Assembly (NCBI GenBank): GCA_027859195.1
Contig: JAQIBF010000134.1
Coordinates: 1-32,437, forward strand
DNA from: Helicobacteraceae bacterium
GTDB lineage: Bacteria > Campylobacterota > Campylobacteria > Campylobacterales > Sulfurimonadaceae
Length of the DNA stretch: 32,437 bases
Direction: 5' to 3'
A program made the translations under genes and the position numbers. Within the stretch, counting starts at the first letter, position 1; each line of letters begins with the position of its first letter. This document shows, one piece after another, positions 23,697-32,437 of the stretch. Under the pieces are notes generated by a model. It was not told where the DNA came from, did no database searches, and saw only the letters and a list, made by a program, of their open reading frames with translations.

Positions 23697-25304
23697 ATGA
23701 CTGTTAATCCATTTATTATTTCACTTTTTATTGCACTGTTTTTTTCAGCGTGCCAACCTTCTCCAAATATACCTCTTTCGCCTGAATTAGATCAGTATGC
23801 CCTCGTCAAAGAGAACTGTGAAGCTTTACGGACCACACCCGGCATTTATGTTCCCGATGCACTGGACAAAGAGTGCCGTACTTTTTTACAACGTCTGTAT
23901 AAATCCAATGCCTTAGACTACAAACTCGAACAGTTCAGAAACGATAATAGAGACCAAAATGTAAACCTTATGTCGGAATACATCTTGTTGCAAACGGAGG
24001 CATATCGTCAACACCGCAAGACTGAACTTGACTACCAGGCGCTCACTGACTTGCTAAACAGTCTCTCATTAGAAGCGATCGCACGCAATGAACAGGCAGA
24101 TGTTGAGCTGACATTAACATTTCCGGAAACCACTTTTACACAAAAACACTATTACTACTACCGAAGTTTCTCGCCTCAATATGATAATAATCCCCAATAT
24201 CTGGCATTTGAAAAGAGCTATATTAAAGAGCTTATAGAGCAAGGGCTAATATATTTGAGCCAAAATGACAAAAATAGTGCCCTCAAACTCTTCAAAACAG
24301 CGGCATCTCTGAACAGTGCACAAGCAGAGTATCTAGCCGGGGTCATCTATGAGGCCAAACACATCGACAAGGCCATTAAGTGGCACACGAAAGCAAAAGA
24401 ACACGGCATAAAAAGCTCTCGCATAAACCTGGCTCGTCTCTATACCCGTAAACATGCGTTAAAAGAAGCCCAGGAACTCTATATTGAAGCGGCTGAAGAC
24501 GGTGATGCCTATGCGCAATACTTACTTTATAAAGAGTACGACAATACGACCAATACAAAAACGAAGAAGACGGCCAAGGAGTGGTTGAAAAAATCAGCAG
24601 AAAACGGCTATCCGCCGGCGGAGTACGCCTATGGTGAGCAACTTCTTCAAGAGAAAAAAAGAGCAGCGGCAAAAGAGTGGCTGCTTAAAGCAAAAGAGCA
24701 CAGCATGAGCGCCGCCAATGCCACATTAGGCATGCTGTTTTATAATGATAAACAATACAAAGATGCACTTGAATTTCTCGAGGCAGCTGATAGTAGTGAT
24801 GCCAAATATCGGCTTGGAACAATGTATGAACAAGGACTAGGTGTAGAGATCGACTATTATACTGCTTATATGTATTACAAGCAGGCAGTGAAACTTGGCA
24901 GAAAAAATGTCAAACAAGACGTTGAACGTCTCTCTAAGCTTAAAACCGGAAAAGAGAAAGCGCACTATCATGCGGCAAGACGTAAAGAAGAACAACTGCA
25001 AAAAGAGTTTGTGCAGCGTTTTGGTGAAGATCCGATCCTTCGGAATATCAGGACACAAGCGATGAAGATCCATCTTACAGGTATCGTCTTTTTACCGCTT
25101 AAAAACGAGCAAGGTTTTATTGTTCAAAGTGAAGATGGAAAACTGTTTTATGTCATCGATTTAGATCACAAAGCCAATATTAAACAGTATCAATCTGTCG
25201 ACCTTACGACAGAAGCCACTGGCAATGCCATCACTGTCAGTGACGAGAACGGGTTAACAGTTGATATATACCAATTCTATTTTCAAGAATTTTGTCAACA
25301 ATAA
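23697..25304 (+). CDS. Sel1-repeat lipoprotein, copy 1
   Basis: The protein (535 aa) has a lipoprotein signal with lipobox FSAC (Cys19, then Gln, fitting outer-membrane sorting). An N-terminal helical part has Cys41 and Cys60. The shared motif FSPQYDNNPQYLAFEKSYIKEL comes next. Several Sel1-type repeats (about 190-410) show AIKWHTKAKEHGIKSSRINLARLY and AKEWLKKSAENGYPPAEYAYGEQLL. A C-terminal beta-rich domain of about 85 residues has IHLTGIVFLPLKNEQGFIVQ and ends FCQQ. Sel1 repeats bind proteins and serve in cell-envelope assembly and signalling. It is the first of three tandem relatives, with gaps of 15 and 9 bases. The C-terminal domain lacks the extra Cys of the other two. Confidence 0.88.
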   Translation: MTVNPFIISLFIALFFSACQPSPNIPLSPELDQYALVKENCEALRTTPGIYVPDALDKECRTFLQRLYKSNALDYKLEQFRNDNRDQNVNLMSEYILLQTEAYRQHRKTELDYQALTDLLNSLSLEAIARNEQADVELTLTFPETTFTQKHYYYYRSFSPQYDNNPQYLAFEKSYIKELIEQGLIYLSQNDKNSALKLFKTAASLNSAQAEYLAGVIYEAKHIDKAIKWHTKAKEHGIKSSRINLARLYTRKHALKEAQELYIEAAEDGDAYAQYLLYKEYDNTTNTKTKKTAKEWLKKSAENGYPPAEYAYGEQLLQEKKRAAAKEWLLKAKEHSMSAANATLGMLFYNDKQYKDALEFLEAADSSDAKYRLGTMYEQGLGVEIDYYTAYMYYKQAVKLGRKNVKQDVERLSKLKTGKEKAHYHAARRKEEQLQKEFVQRFGEDPILRNIRTQAMKIHLTGIVFLPLKNEQGFIVQSEDGKLFYVIDLDHKANIKQYQSVDLTTEATGNAITVSDENGLTVDIYQFYFQEFCQQ

Positions 25305-25319
25305 GAAAGCAGGCTTACT

Positions 25320-26894
25320 ATGTCATATACATTCATTCTAACTCTCTTCACTCTCTTTTTTCTTACGGGTTGTGTAAACACACCAACACCGACTGTAGAT
25401 AGCAAACTATCAGCTTTTCAAACTATTCAAGCAGCATGTAAGAAGAATCCGCCAAAGGCACTGCGAGAGGAGTGCAATTCGCTCCTTGCCGACCTTAAAG
25501 AAGAGAACAGTTTACTGCAAAAGATGCAGTATATTAAAGAAGATGAAAAACAAGAGAGTACGTATCTTACTCTAGCAACCAAAGAAGCAGATCAAGAAAA
25601 AAAGCTGTACACAGACAAGAGTTTATTGGCACAACAATGTCAAACACTCATGCCTGTTATTATTAAAGATGATGATCTAAACAGTGCTGCTTTCTGTCTG
25701 CTCTTTGAAGAGAATCCCATCACGCTTGAAGCGTATAAGTATCTACAAAAACATGCACCTCGTTTTGACAACAATCCGCAGTATAAAATCGTTGAAGAAC
25801 AATACGCAAAAGATAAACTACAAAAAGGGCTCAAGGCTATGAAGGCTGGCAACAAGCGAGCTGCACTCAATGCCTTTAAAGCTGCTTCTCTTGCAAACAA
25901 TGCCGAAGCGACTTACCTTGTAGGTGTTATCTATGAGGCAAAACAGCTGGAAAAAGCGATACAGTGGCATAAAAAGGCCATAACAGAGGGTGTTGACCTC
26001 TCTAAAGTAAATCTTGCCCGACTCTATCTTCGTGTCCAACTGCCCATTAAAGCGCGACAATGGTATTTAAGTGCCGCTGAAGACAATAACGCCTTAGCCC
26101 AATACAGACTCTTTAAAATGGATGCCAAGTCAAAAAGTCTCAATGCACAAGAGAACGCAAAGGCATGGCTTGTTCGTTCCGCAAATAACAATTATCCGCA
26201 GGCACAGTATATTTATGGGCTTCAACTTCTTAAACAAAAAAAGAGTGATGAAGCGCAACAGTGGCTTGAAAAAGCAAAGGCAAATGGTATTAGTGATGCC
26301 AATATTTTTTTAGGTCAACTCTACTTTGAAAAAGAGGCTTATACTAAAGCCTATCCACTGTTTATTGAAGCAGAAGGGACCGGTGCGGCTAACTATATGC
26401 TTGCTAAAATGTACGAGAATGCATTCGGTGTAGAGAAAAACAGTGTTTTAGCTTATCGACACTACAAAAGGGCGCATGAACTGGGACATGGCAATTATGT
26501 ACCAGATATGCAGCGTGTGCAAAAACATCTGACAGCAACAGAACGAAACGCTGCTCAGTATATTGCAAAAAAAGAGATGCAACTACGCAGAGTCGCCATT
26601 AAAAGCTGCGGAGAGATCGCCGACAGAAAAAATGTTGCGATCCAAAATAAAAAAATCAACATTGTTGGTGTCGGTTTCAAACCCATAACAGGGGCTGATG
26701 GAGTGATTGTTTATAGCGAGAATGAGCAGATCTATTATATTATCAGTTCTGAACTGGCATCAAAGATCAAAGATTATGAGTCCGTCAATATCACGGCAAA
26801 AGCAATTGGTACTGCTGTCGAAATAAGCAGTGATACAGGAACACTCCAAAGTATCTACCTGTTTCAGTATCTAAAACAGTGTTCTAAAAAATAA
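25320..26894 (+). CDS. Sel1-repeat lipoprotein, copy 2
   Basis: The protein (524 aa) has lipobox LTGC (Cys18, followed by Val). The N-terminal Cys40 and Cys52 match copy 1. FDNNPQYKIVEEQYAKDKLQKG is the shared motif before the repeats. Sel1 repeats follow, for example AIQWHKKAITEGVDLSKVNLARLY and AKAWLVRSANNNYPQAQYIYGLQLL. A C-terminal beta-rich domain starts with KINIVGVGFKPITGADGVIVY and ends QCSKK. In front of that domain KSCGEIADRKNV gives one more Cys, also seen in copy 3, which may pair with the last Cys. Middle gene of the three-gene operon. Function unknown; probably an envelope scaffold. Confidence 0.88.
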   Translation: MSYTFILTLFTLFFLTGCVNTPTPTVDSKLSAFQTIQAACKKNPPKALREECNSLLADLKEENSLLQKMQYIKEDEKQESTYLTLATKEADQEKKLYTDKSLLAQQCQTLMPVIIKDDDLNSAAFCLLFEENPITLEAYKYLQKHAPRFDNNPQYKIVEEQYAKDKLQKGLKAMKAGNKRAALNAFKAASLANNAEATYLVGVIYEAKQLEKAIQWHKKAITEGVDLSKVNLARLYLRVQLPIKARQWYLSAAEDNNALAQYRLFKMDAKSKSLNAQENAKAWLVRSANNNYPQAQYIYGLQLLKQKKSDEAQQWLEKAKANGISDANIFLGQLYFEKEAYTKAYPLFIEAEGTGAANYMLAKMYENAFGVEKNSVLAYRHYKRAHELGHGNYVPDMQRVQKHLTATERNAAQYIAKKEMQLRRVAIKSCGEIADRKNVAIQNKKINIVGVGFKPITGADGVIVYSENEQIYYIISSELASKIKDYESVNITAKAIGTAVEISSDTGTLQSIYLFQYLKQCSKK

Positions 26895-26903
26895 AGGAAA
26901 ATA

Positions 26904-28463
26904 ATGCGCATATATCTAATTACTCTCACACTCCTCCTTCTTCTTGCTGGTTGTGGTGCTTCGCCGGATGCAGCACTTTCTCCGAAATTAAGTCATTATG
27001 CGACTGCACAGCAGCAGTGTAGCAATTTCATAGATGGCAAAAGTAAACTTACAGGTGAGGTAGAAAAAGAGTGTGAGCAATTTTTAAAACGCTTGGAGCA
27101 GGCAAACGAAACGGCTGACGAGCTCACAAATAAAGACCTTATGAAAGGCGAGTACAAGCAGAAGACGATTGTCTATGCACGCGAACGTCAAAGACTAACA
27201 CTTCAATACGACGCGCTCTCAGAAGCGGTCAAAAGTGCAACACTTGCATCTATTAAAAGAGACAATATGGACGCATTTGCCCAAGGTATTGCATTTCCCG
27301 GAAATACCTTTATTGCACCCTATTATGACTATATGAAGAGTAAAGCACCACACTTTGACAACAATGCGTACTATCTTGACTACCAACGCAAAGAGAGTGG
27401 TGAGCTCATGCTTAAGGCGAAGCAGAATCTCGATCTGGGTAGAAAGAACGAAGCCTTAGCACTGTTTGAAAAAGCAGCCGAAAGGAACAACCCTCAAGCT
27501 GCACGTTCTGCCGCACTCTTATATGAGGAGATCAACATCGAACTGGCCCTCAAATGGCACCATCGGGCAGTAGACGGCGGTGTAAAAGCGTCGTATTTGA
27601 ACCTAGGCCGACTCTATAACGAAAAAGGCCAAAAAGAGGCCGCCCTGAACTGGTATCTCAAGTCGGCTGCAGAGGATAATGCTGAAGCGCAATACCAACT
27701 CTATAACTATTATCTCGATAGCGACAAGAGTACCGCTATAACTTGGTTGGAAAAGGCAGCAGCTAATGGTGACAATCATGCACAATACAGTTATGCCCTT
27801 ATCTTGCTAAAAGAGGGGAAAACGGATAAAGCCGTGGACTTATTGCACCAAGCGTCCCAAAGTGGCAATCAACAGGCGTCTGACCGTCTCGGTGAATACT
27901 ATTATGACCTGAATCTTTTTAAACGTGCCTTTACACAATTAGAGCAATCTAAAAGTGCAAACTCATTCTATTTACGCGCAAAAATGTTAGAAACAGGCAC
28001 CGGAGTAGAAAAAGATTTGAGCACGGCGTACACTTTTTATTTGCAGGCTGACTCCTTAGGAAAAGATGGCGTAGAAAAAGACCTCCAAAGAGTCAATAGG
28101 CTACTTGTCAAAGAGCAGCAGCGTATAGCTGAAGAAGAGGACAGAGTTCGTATTGAAAAAATGAAAAAATTGGTTAAGGAGTGTGGTCTGATACCCACTC
28201 GTGTTAATATCAAAAAGAAGAATGTTAAACTTCATATTATCGGCACAGCATCCGTTCCGGTTGGGCGCCAAAGTTTTATCATATATGGTGATAATGGCGA
28301 AGACTACTATTTACAACGGGCCAAAGGGATTCAAGAAAATGATCGTGTGGATATTGTTGTGATGTCAACAGGTTTAACCGCTACCGTTAGCATTGCAGAT
28401 GATGAAGAGAGCAGAGAAATCTACCAATTTACTTTTCTGAAGGCGTGTGTAGTTGAAGAGTAG
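26904..28463 (+). CDS. Sel1-repeat lipoprotein, copy 3
   Basis: The protein (519 aa) has lipobox LAGC (Cys17, followed by Gly). Cys39 and Cys57 repeat the N-terminal pair. FDNNAYYLDYQRKESGELML precedes Sel1 repeats such as ALKWHHRAVDGGVKASYLNLGRLY and AITWLEKAAANGDNHAQYSYALIL. The C-terminal domain reads KLHIIGTASVPVGRQSFIIYG and ends KACVVEE, preceded by KECGLIPTRVNI. It has AAAGGAAA before the ATG. It ends the operon; serS follows after 122 bases with its own promoters. The pairwise likeness across the whole length shows descent by tandem duplication, long ago since identity is low. Confidence 0.88.
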   Translation: MRIYLITLTLLLLLAGCGASPDAALSPKLSHYATAQQQCSNFIDGKSKLTGEVEKECEQFLKRLEQANETADELTNKDLMKGEYKQKTIVYARERQRLTLQYDALSEAVKSATLASIKRDNMDAFAQGIAFPGNTFIAPYYDYMKSKAPHFDNNAYYLDYQRKESGELMLKAKQNLDLGRKNEALALFEKAAERNNPQAARSAALLYEEINIELALKWHHRAVDGGVKASYLNLGRLYNEKGQKEAALNWYLKSAAEDNAEAQYQLYNYYLDSDKSTAITWLEKAAANGDNHAQYSYALILLKEGKTDKAVDLLHQASQSGNQQASDRLGEYYYDLNLFKRAFTQLEQSKSANSFYLRAKMLETGTGVEKDLSTAYTFYLQADSLGKDGVEKDLQRVNRLLVKEQQRIAEEEDRVRIEKMKKLVKECGLIPTRVNIKKKNVKLHIIGTASVPVGRQSFIIYGDNGEDYYLQRAKGIQENDRVDIVVMSTGLTATVSIADDEESREIYQFTFLKACVVEE

Positions 28464-28489
28464 CAGTAAGCACTCCTCCCCTCCTTCGT

Positions 28490-28568
28490 TATAATTACGT
28501 ATAATTTGCTATAATCCGCCAACTATTTCAGAGCTCTGAAAAACACTCTTTTACTCAGAGTTTATAAT
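28490..28568 (+). promoter_or_regulatory. serS promoter region with phased TATAAT boxes
   Basis: TATAAT occurs at 28490-28495, 28500-28505 and 28510-28515, exactly 10 bases apart, and again at 28563-28568, 18 bases before the serS ATG. Between them, CTCTG and CAGAG (about 28534-28560) could pair as a hairpin. The region either offers several start sites or uses phased AT-rich turns in place of a -35 box. Confidence 0.55.
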
Positions 28569-28585
28569 ACCCGCCAAGGAACATC

Positions 28586-29833
28586 ATGATCGATCTTAAA
28601 CTTCTTCAAAAAGACTTTGACAATATAAGTCACCAGCTACAACGTAAAGGTGTAACGCTAGAGACAATTGAATCTATTAACGAGAAAAATGAAGCACTCA
28701 AAAAAGCAAAAACAGCCTTTGAGAGTGCCCAGGCTGATCAAAATGCTATGAGTAAACTTTTTGGTGTATATAAACGTGAAGGCAAAGATATCGCTGAGCT
28801 TAAAGCAAAAGTCGATGCGAACAAGCTCGTCGTCACAGAGTTCCAAGAGAGACAGCGTGAAGCTGAAGAGGCCCTTACTGACCTTATTATGAGTGTTCCA
28901 AACACACCTGATGCTGATGTTCCGGATGGTGAAGATGAAGAGGACAATGTAGAGATCAAAAAGGTCCTCACGCCTCGTGAATTCTCATTCACGCCAAAAG
29001 AGCACTGGGAGTTGGCAGAGACGACCGGCTGGATTGATTTTGAACGCGGTGTCAAGATCGCCAAAAGCCGTTTTTCTGTTGCCTTTGATATGGGTGCCCG
29101 CCTGGAACGTGCGCTGATAAACTTTATGCTCGACTTTAACCGCGAACGCGGTTTCATGGAAGTCTCAGTCCCTCAACTCGTCAATCGAAAAGCGCTTGAA
29201 GGTACAGGTCAACTGCCAAAATTCGAAGATGACCTTTATGTCACGACAGACGGGATGTACCTCATTCCGACGGCTGAAGTCCCGTTGACGAACCTCTACC
29301 AGGATGAGATCATCCCGGAGAGCGAGCTCCCTATCAAAATGACAGGCTACACCTCATGTTTTCGTAAAGAGGCAGGTGCCGCAGGCCGAGACACACGCGG
29401 GATCATCCGTCAGCACCAGTTCCATAAAGTCGAGCTTGTAACGATCGCTAAACCTTCTGAGAGCGATGCGCTCTTTGAAGAGATGGTAAGCTGTGCTTCT
29501 GACCTGCTGACTGCATTAGAGCTGCCTCACCGTCTTGTCACGCTCTGTACAGGCGATCTTGGCTTCAGTGCGGCAAAGACAATCGACCTTGAAGTGTGGC
29601 TGCCTGGCCAGAACACCTACCGTGAGATCTCTTCTATCTCCAACACCAGAGATTTCCAGGCAAGACGTGCCAAGATCCGTTCAAAGATTGACAACAAGAA
29701 TGTGCTTCTACACACGTTAAACGGTTCATCTCTAGCTGTTGGTCGGACAATTGTCGCGATCATGGAAAACTATCAAAATCAAGATGGAACTGTAGAAATT
29801 CCTGAAGTTTTGAAACCTTATTTGGGGATGTAA
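28586..29833 (+). CDS. serS: Seryl-tRNA synthetase
   Basis: The protein (415 aa) has the class II synthetase order. The N-terminal coiled-coil arm (about 1-100) begins [18 protein letters not shown], then the [24 protein letters not shown] linker. Motif 1 region is [20 protein letters not shown]. Motif 2 is [28 protein letters not shown]. Motif 3 is [20 protein letters not shown]. It charges tRNA-Ser (and tRNA-Sec where present) with serine. The length fits the family. AAGGAAC stands before the ATG. It follows the Sel1 cluster with its own promoters and is followed by a hairpin. Confidence 0.97.
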   Translation: MIDLKLLQKDFDNISHQLQRKGVTLETIESINEKNEALKKAKTAFESAQADQNAMSKLFGVYKREGKDIAELKAKVDANKLVVTEFQERQREAEEALTDLIMSVPNTPDADVPDGEDEEDNVEIKKVLTPREFSFTPKEHWELAETTGWIDFERGVKIAKSRFSVAFDMGARLERALINFMLDFNRERGFMEVSVPQLVNRKALEGTGQLPKFEDDLYVTTDGMYLIPTAEVPLTNLYQDEIIPESELPIKMTGYTSCFRKEAGAAGRDTRGIIRQHQFHKVELVTIAKPSESDALFEEMVSCASDLLTALELPHRLVTLCTGDLGFSAAKTIDLEVWLPGQNTYREISSISNTRDFQARRAKIRSKIDNKNVLLHTLNGSSLAVGRTIVAIMENYQNQDGTVEIPEVLKPYLGM

Positions 29834-29840
29834 TTTAATT

Positions 29841-29888
29841 AAATAGGCAGATATCTTATAAAGTAACTGCCTATTTGATGGCACTTTT
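29841..29888 (+). terminator. Hairpin after serS, probable terminator
   Basis: AAATAGGCAG (29841-29850) and CTGCCTATTT (29867-29876) form a perfect 10-bp stem with a 16-base loop, 8 bases after the serS stop. TTTTT comes at 29884-29888, 7 bases past the stem. A slightly untypical intrinsic terminator. Confidence 0.5.
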
Positions 29889-29966
29889 TATACGGGGTAT
29901 TTTGTAGTGGTTTTTTTTTGAAGAGGTTATTTATTTTATAATTTCTTCTACTTGAGTATTTAATAT

Positions 29967-29974
29967 TTTTTCCA
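29967..29974. repeat. Target site duplication, left copy
   Basis: TTTTTCCA directly left of the insertion sequence; the same eight bases follow its right end. Confidence 0.88.
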
Positions 29975-31285
29975 GGGAGCGTTAGAAATTCTGTGTCAAT
30001 CCAGTAGAATATCAACTACTTAAGGAAAGACAGATGAACTTCGAACTAGATACACAGGCAATACTGCAGCAAATTCGTGAGGGTAAAGCGCTCACTGGAA
30101 AAGATGGTGCGTTGACGCCCCTCATAAAACAGCTCACAGAAGCTGCCCTTCAAGCCGAGATAGAATCTCATCTCACGCGAGATCTAAACAGAAATCGCAA
30201 AAACGGCACTTCTTCAAAAACAATGAAGAGCGATGTGGGCAACTTTGAACTGGATGTTCCCAGAGACAGGAACGGAAGCTTTGAGCCTGAAATCGTTAAG
30301 AAAAATCAAACTCATATGTCGGATCAGATTGAGAAGAAGATACTCTCCCTTTACGCACTTGGCAACAGCTACACACAAATATCAGATCACATTGAAGAGA
30401 TCTACGGTGTAGGTTTCTCCAAAGCCACTATAAGCGCCGTAACGGATAAGATCCTACCAATGCTCAATGAATGGAAAGTGCGTCCCCTAGAGGAGATCTA
30501 CCCCTTTTTATTTTTAGACGCAATCCACTATACAGTACGAGAAGACGGACAGTATATATCAAAAGCCTTTTATACTGTTCTGGGCGTTAGAATTGACGGC
30601 AAGAAAGAGATCCTCGGGCTCTATTTAGGCGAAAGCGAAGGTGCCAAGTTTTGGTTACAAGTATTGACCGACTTGCAGAACCGTGGCGTCAAGGATATTC
30701 TGATCGCCTCAGTCGACGGCCTCAAAGGGTTTCCAGAGGCGATCAACGCTGTATTCCCGAACACACAGGTGCAACTGTGCATCGTACACCAGATCCGAAA
30801 CTCTCTCAAATTTGTTACTTCCAAAGACCAAAAACAATTTGCTAAAGAACTCAAATCTGTGTATCAGGCATTTACAAAAGAAGAAGCCGAACTTGAGCTT
30901 GATAAACTGGAAGAAAAATGGGGGAAAAGCTACGCCATTGTCTTCAAATCCTGGCGTAGCAAGTGGGAAAACCTAACGGTTTATTTTCAATATCAAGAGG
31001 ACATTAGACGTGTCATCTACACCACTAATATCGTCGAATCGGTGCACCGACAATTTCGAACTCTCACAAAAACCAAAGGTGCTTTCCCCAACGATGACAG
31101 CCTGTTGAAACTACTCTTTATGGGGATTAAAAATGCAGAGAAAAAATGGACTATGCCAATACGGAACTGGAGCATGACTATCTCCCAACTGAGTATTCAT
31201 TTCGAGGGACGACTCGATAATGCTTTAAATCTATGATACAATTTTAGGAACTACTAGATGCTGACACAGAATTTTGAACAGTCCC
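29975..31285 (+). mobile_element. IS256-family insertion sequence, complete
   Basis: The 1311-bp element has imperfect terminal inverted repeats of about 24 bases. The left end starts GGGAGCGTTAG and the right end, read inward, GGGACTGTTCA; both share the core AAATTCTGTGTCA. The 8-base TTTTTCCA occurs directly outside both ends (29967-29974 and 31286-31293), the target duplication expected for IS256. A single transposase gene fills it. It was inserted between convergent serS and the PAS-GGDEF gene and interrupts neither. An intact gene and duplication indicate a recent, probably active copy. Confidence 0.93.
30034..31236 (+). CDS. IS256-family transposase
   Basis: The protein (400 aa) has the DDE layout of IS256 (Mutator-like) transposases. 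The N-terminal DNA-binding part includes EIESHLTRDLNRNRKNGTS and FELDVPRDRNGSFEPEIVKK. The first catalytic Asp is in FLFLDAIHY, the second in SVDGLKGFPEAI. The family C-x2-H signature CIVHQIRNSLKFV follows. The last acidic residue is the Glu in NIVESVHRQFRTLTKTKG. It cuts the element out and inserts it, making an 8-9-base target duplication. Length is normal and no frameshift is seen. AAGGAAAGA stands before the ATG. Confidence 0.95.
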   Translation: MNFELDTQAILQQIREGKALTGKDGALTPLIKQLTEAALQAEIESHLTRDLNRNRKNGTSSKTMKSDVGNFELDVPRDRNGSFEPEIVKKNQTHMSDQIEKKILSLYALGNSYTQISDHIEEIYGVGFSKATISAVTDKILPMLNEWKVRPLEEIYPFLFLDAIHYTVREDGQYISKAFYTVLGVRIDGKKEILGLYLGESEGAKFWLQVLTDLQNRGVKDILIASVDGLKGFPEAINAVFPNTQVQLCIVHQIRNSLKFVTSKDQKQFAKELKSVYQAFTKEEAELELDKLEEKWGKSYAIVFKSWRSKWENLTVYFQYQEDIRRVIYTTNIVESVHRQFRTLTKTKGAFPNDDSLLKLLFMGIKNAEKKWTMPIRNWSMTISQLSIHFEGRLDNALNL

Positions 31286-31293
31286 TTTTTCCA
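31286..31293. repeat. Target site duplication, right copy
   Basis: TTTTTCCA directly right of the insertion sequence, identical to the left copy. Confidence 0.88.
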
Positions 31294-31439
31294 TCATTAC
31301 AAGAGAAAATTTAACACCTTATTTAAAAATAATTTTTCTGATTTAGTTGGTTTATTTTTCATTTATAAACTCTATTTATAGTCAATAATCATATTAGACA
31401 CATTAGTTGTTTAAATTATAATAGAAAACCCACATTACA

Positions 31440-32437
31440 CTAAATATACCTTACTTGATTCCGTCCATTCTCTTTTGCATTATACAAAGGTCCATCAGCA
31501 ACTTGTATCAACAATTCTGGTGATGTTATCCTTTCTGAACTGCTTCCTACACCAATACTGATTGTTAGGTGGATCGTATCGCTTTCAGATACCCTAAACT
31601 CTTTCTGCTCAATAGCCAGTCTGATTCGCTCAGCTAATTCTATCGCCTTTGCCTGGTCTGTTTCGGGTAGAATGACAGAAAACTCCTCTCCACCGTAACG
31701 CGCTGCGTAATCACTTTTGCGGATGGAATTTGAGATGGTATCTGCGATACTTTTAAGAACTGCATCCCCTGCTTGATGACCGTAAGTGTCATTGACCTTC
31801 TTAAAGAAGTCGATATCAAGTATCAAAAGGGAGACATGCGTCCCATACCGCAGGGTGCGATTCATCTCATCTTGCAGTCTTTCATCAAAGTTTCCACGAT
31901 TATATAGCCCGGTAAGTGCATCGTGAAGAGCCAGTTTTTCCAACTTCATTTTTAGTTCAAAATTTTCAGTGACATCCTGCGCTGTTCCAAAGGACAGGGA
32001 GGCATTGCCGTCTGAATCAAATTTACTTTCACCTTTCTCCTCTATATACTTAATATGACCATCATTCGCAATAATCCGATGGATAACCGTATAAGGTATT
32101 TTATTTTCTATAGAGTTATTGTATACATCTATCACTTTTTGCTGGTCATCTGGATGGATACGATCATTAAACAGTTCAAACGTCATCTCTTTGTTAAACT
32201 CTACTTCGAATATACGGTAAACCTCATTTGACCAAGTAAGCTTATTTTCTGCAATATTAAATCTCCAATTACCTATCTGTGCCATAGCTTGTGCTTTATT
32301 AAAATCCTTTTCAAGTGAAGTAGAATATTTAATTATGAATGCCGATATATAAAAAACAATAAAACCATCAATAGCAGGTGTAATAAAACCAACAATTAAT
32401 AAATTTTTATCAAAAAACCCACCAGTCAACCAATAAC
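31440..32437 (-). CDS. Membrane PAS-GGDEF diguanylate cyclase, N-terminus off window
   Basis: The frame is open to the right edge, so the start lies outside; the TTG at 32429 is inside the gene. The visible part (331 residues) begins with hydrophobic segments (FDKNLLIVGFITPAIDGFIVFYISAFII). A PAS domain of the PAS_3 type follows (about 50-155) with IGNWRFNIAENKLTWSNEVYRIF and IHPDDQQKV. Then comes GGDEF with DALTGLYNRGNFD, LDIDFFKKVNDTYGHQAGD, and YGGEEF (active A-site, 246-250 from the TTG). RKSD (237-240), five residues before, is the RxxD inhibitory site, so product feedback is expected. Near the end ADGPLYNAKENGRNQV has Gly-Pro where Lys-Ala is usual. It makes c-di-GMP from GTP. Convergent with serS, IS between. 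Confidence 0.9.
   Translation of the reverse strand, partial: YWLTGGFFDKNLLIVGFITPAIDGFIVFYISAFIIKYSTSLEKDFNKAQAMAQIGNWRFNIAENKLTWSNEVYRIFEVEFNKEMTFELFNDRIHPDDQQKVIDVYNNSIENKIPYTVIHRIIANDGHIKYIEEKGESKFDSDGNASLSFGTAQDVTENFELKMKLEKLALHDALTGLYNRGNFDERLQDEMNRTLRYGTHVSLLILDIDFFKKVNDTYGHQAGDAVLKSIADTISNSIRKSDYAARYGGEEFSVILPETDQAKAIELAERIRLAIEQKEFRVSESDTIHLTISIGVGSSSERITSPELLIQVADGPLYNAKENGRNQVRYI

Noticed and set aside
28516-28585. T-box or other riboswitch before serS
   Set aside because: The leader is short and lacks the T-box sequence and specifier loop; only a small CTCTG/CAGAG hairpin is possible.

Overview
The window looks like chromosomal DNA of a free-living Campylobacterota (Epsilonproteobacteria), closest in feel to Sulfurimonas or Sulfuricurvum. 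This is inferred from an rpsF-ssb-rpsR operon with a Q/N-rich SSB linker, a MetF of the epsilonproteobacterial type, a small periplasmic cytochrome c, many GGDEF/TonB-type sensory genes, and AT-rich promoters with a strong TATAAT -10 but little visible -35. No marker that fixes the genus is present. No tRNA, rRNA or CRISPR array was seen.

Layout. 1-3600: the 3' end of a flavodoxin-fold oxidoreductase, a small unknown protein, a D-Ala-D-Ala-ligase-like ATP-grasp enzyme behind a hairpin-rich leader, and a two-gene unit of a catalytically degenerate DEAD-box helicase half plus a DnaQ-type exonuclease. 3770-8934: a tightly overlapping four-gene operon of a LuxI-like acyltransferase, a TonB-dependent receptor, a YfiR-like periplasmic protein, and a membrane GGDEF-EAL protein whose EAL domain is interrupted by one in-frame TGA. 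8967-11820, minus strand: DUF808 membrane protein, PlsC-type acyltransferase, RlmF rRNA methyltransferase. 11975-14912: a small unknown protein, then the HrpB helicase, which appears to be transcribed without a leader. 15113-16471: rpsF-ssb-rpsR with a hairpin after it. 16758-18143: ankyrin-repeat protein. 18197-22632, minus strand: a large predicted outer-membrane HExxH peptidase/propeller/barrel protein, a structured intergenic element, a monohaem cytochrome c, a small sigma-region-4-like protein and serB. 22685-23593: metF, divergent from serB across a palindromic promoter. 23697-28463: three tandem paralogous Sel1-repeat lipoproteins. 28586-29833: serS. 29975-31285: a complete IS256-family insertion sequence with an 8-bp target duplication. 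31440 to the right edge, minus strand: a PAS-GGDEF diguanylate cyclase cut by the window end.

How the genes work together. The 3773-8934 operon reads as an envelope-spanning signalling module. A cytoplasmic enzyme with acyl-homoserine-lactone-synthase-like residues is coupled to an outer-membrane receptor, a YfiR-like periplasmic protein and an inner-membrane c-di-GMP enzyme. It is the best candidate here for an undescribed system. The nonsense codon would turn the last protein from bifunctional to diguanylate cyclase only, unless the TGA is read through. Other second-look items are the helicase half with its exonuclease, the three Sel1 lipoproteins with a shared C-terminal domain, and the peptidase-barrel protein.
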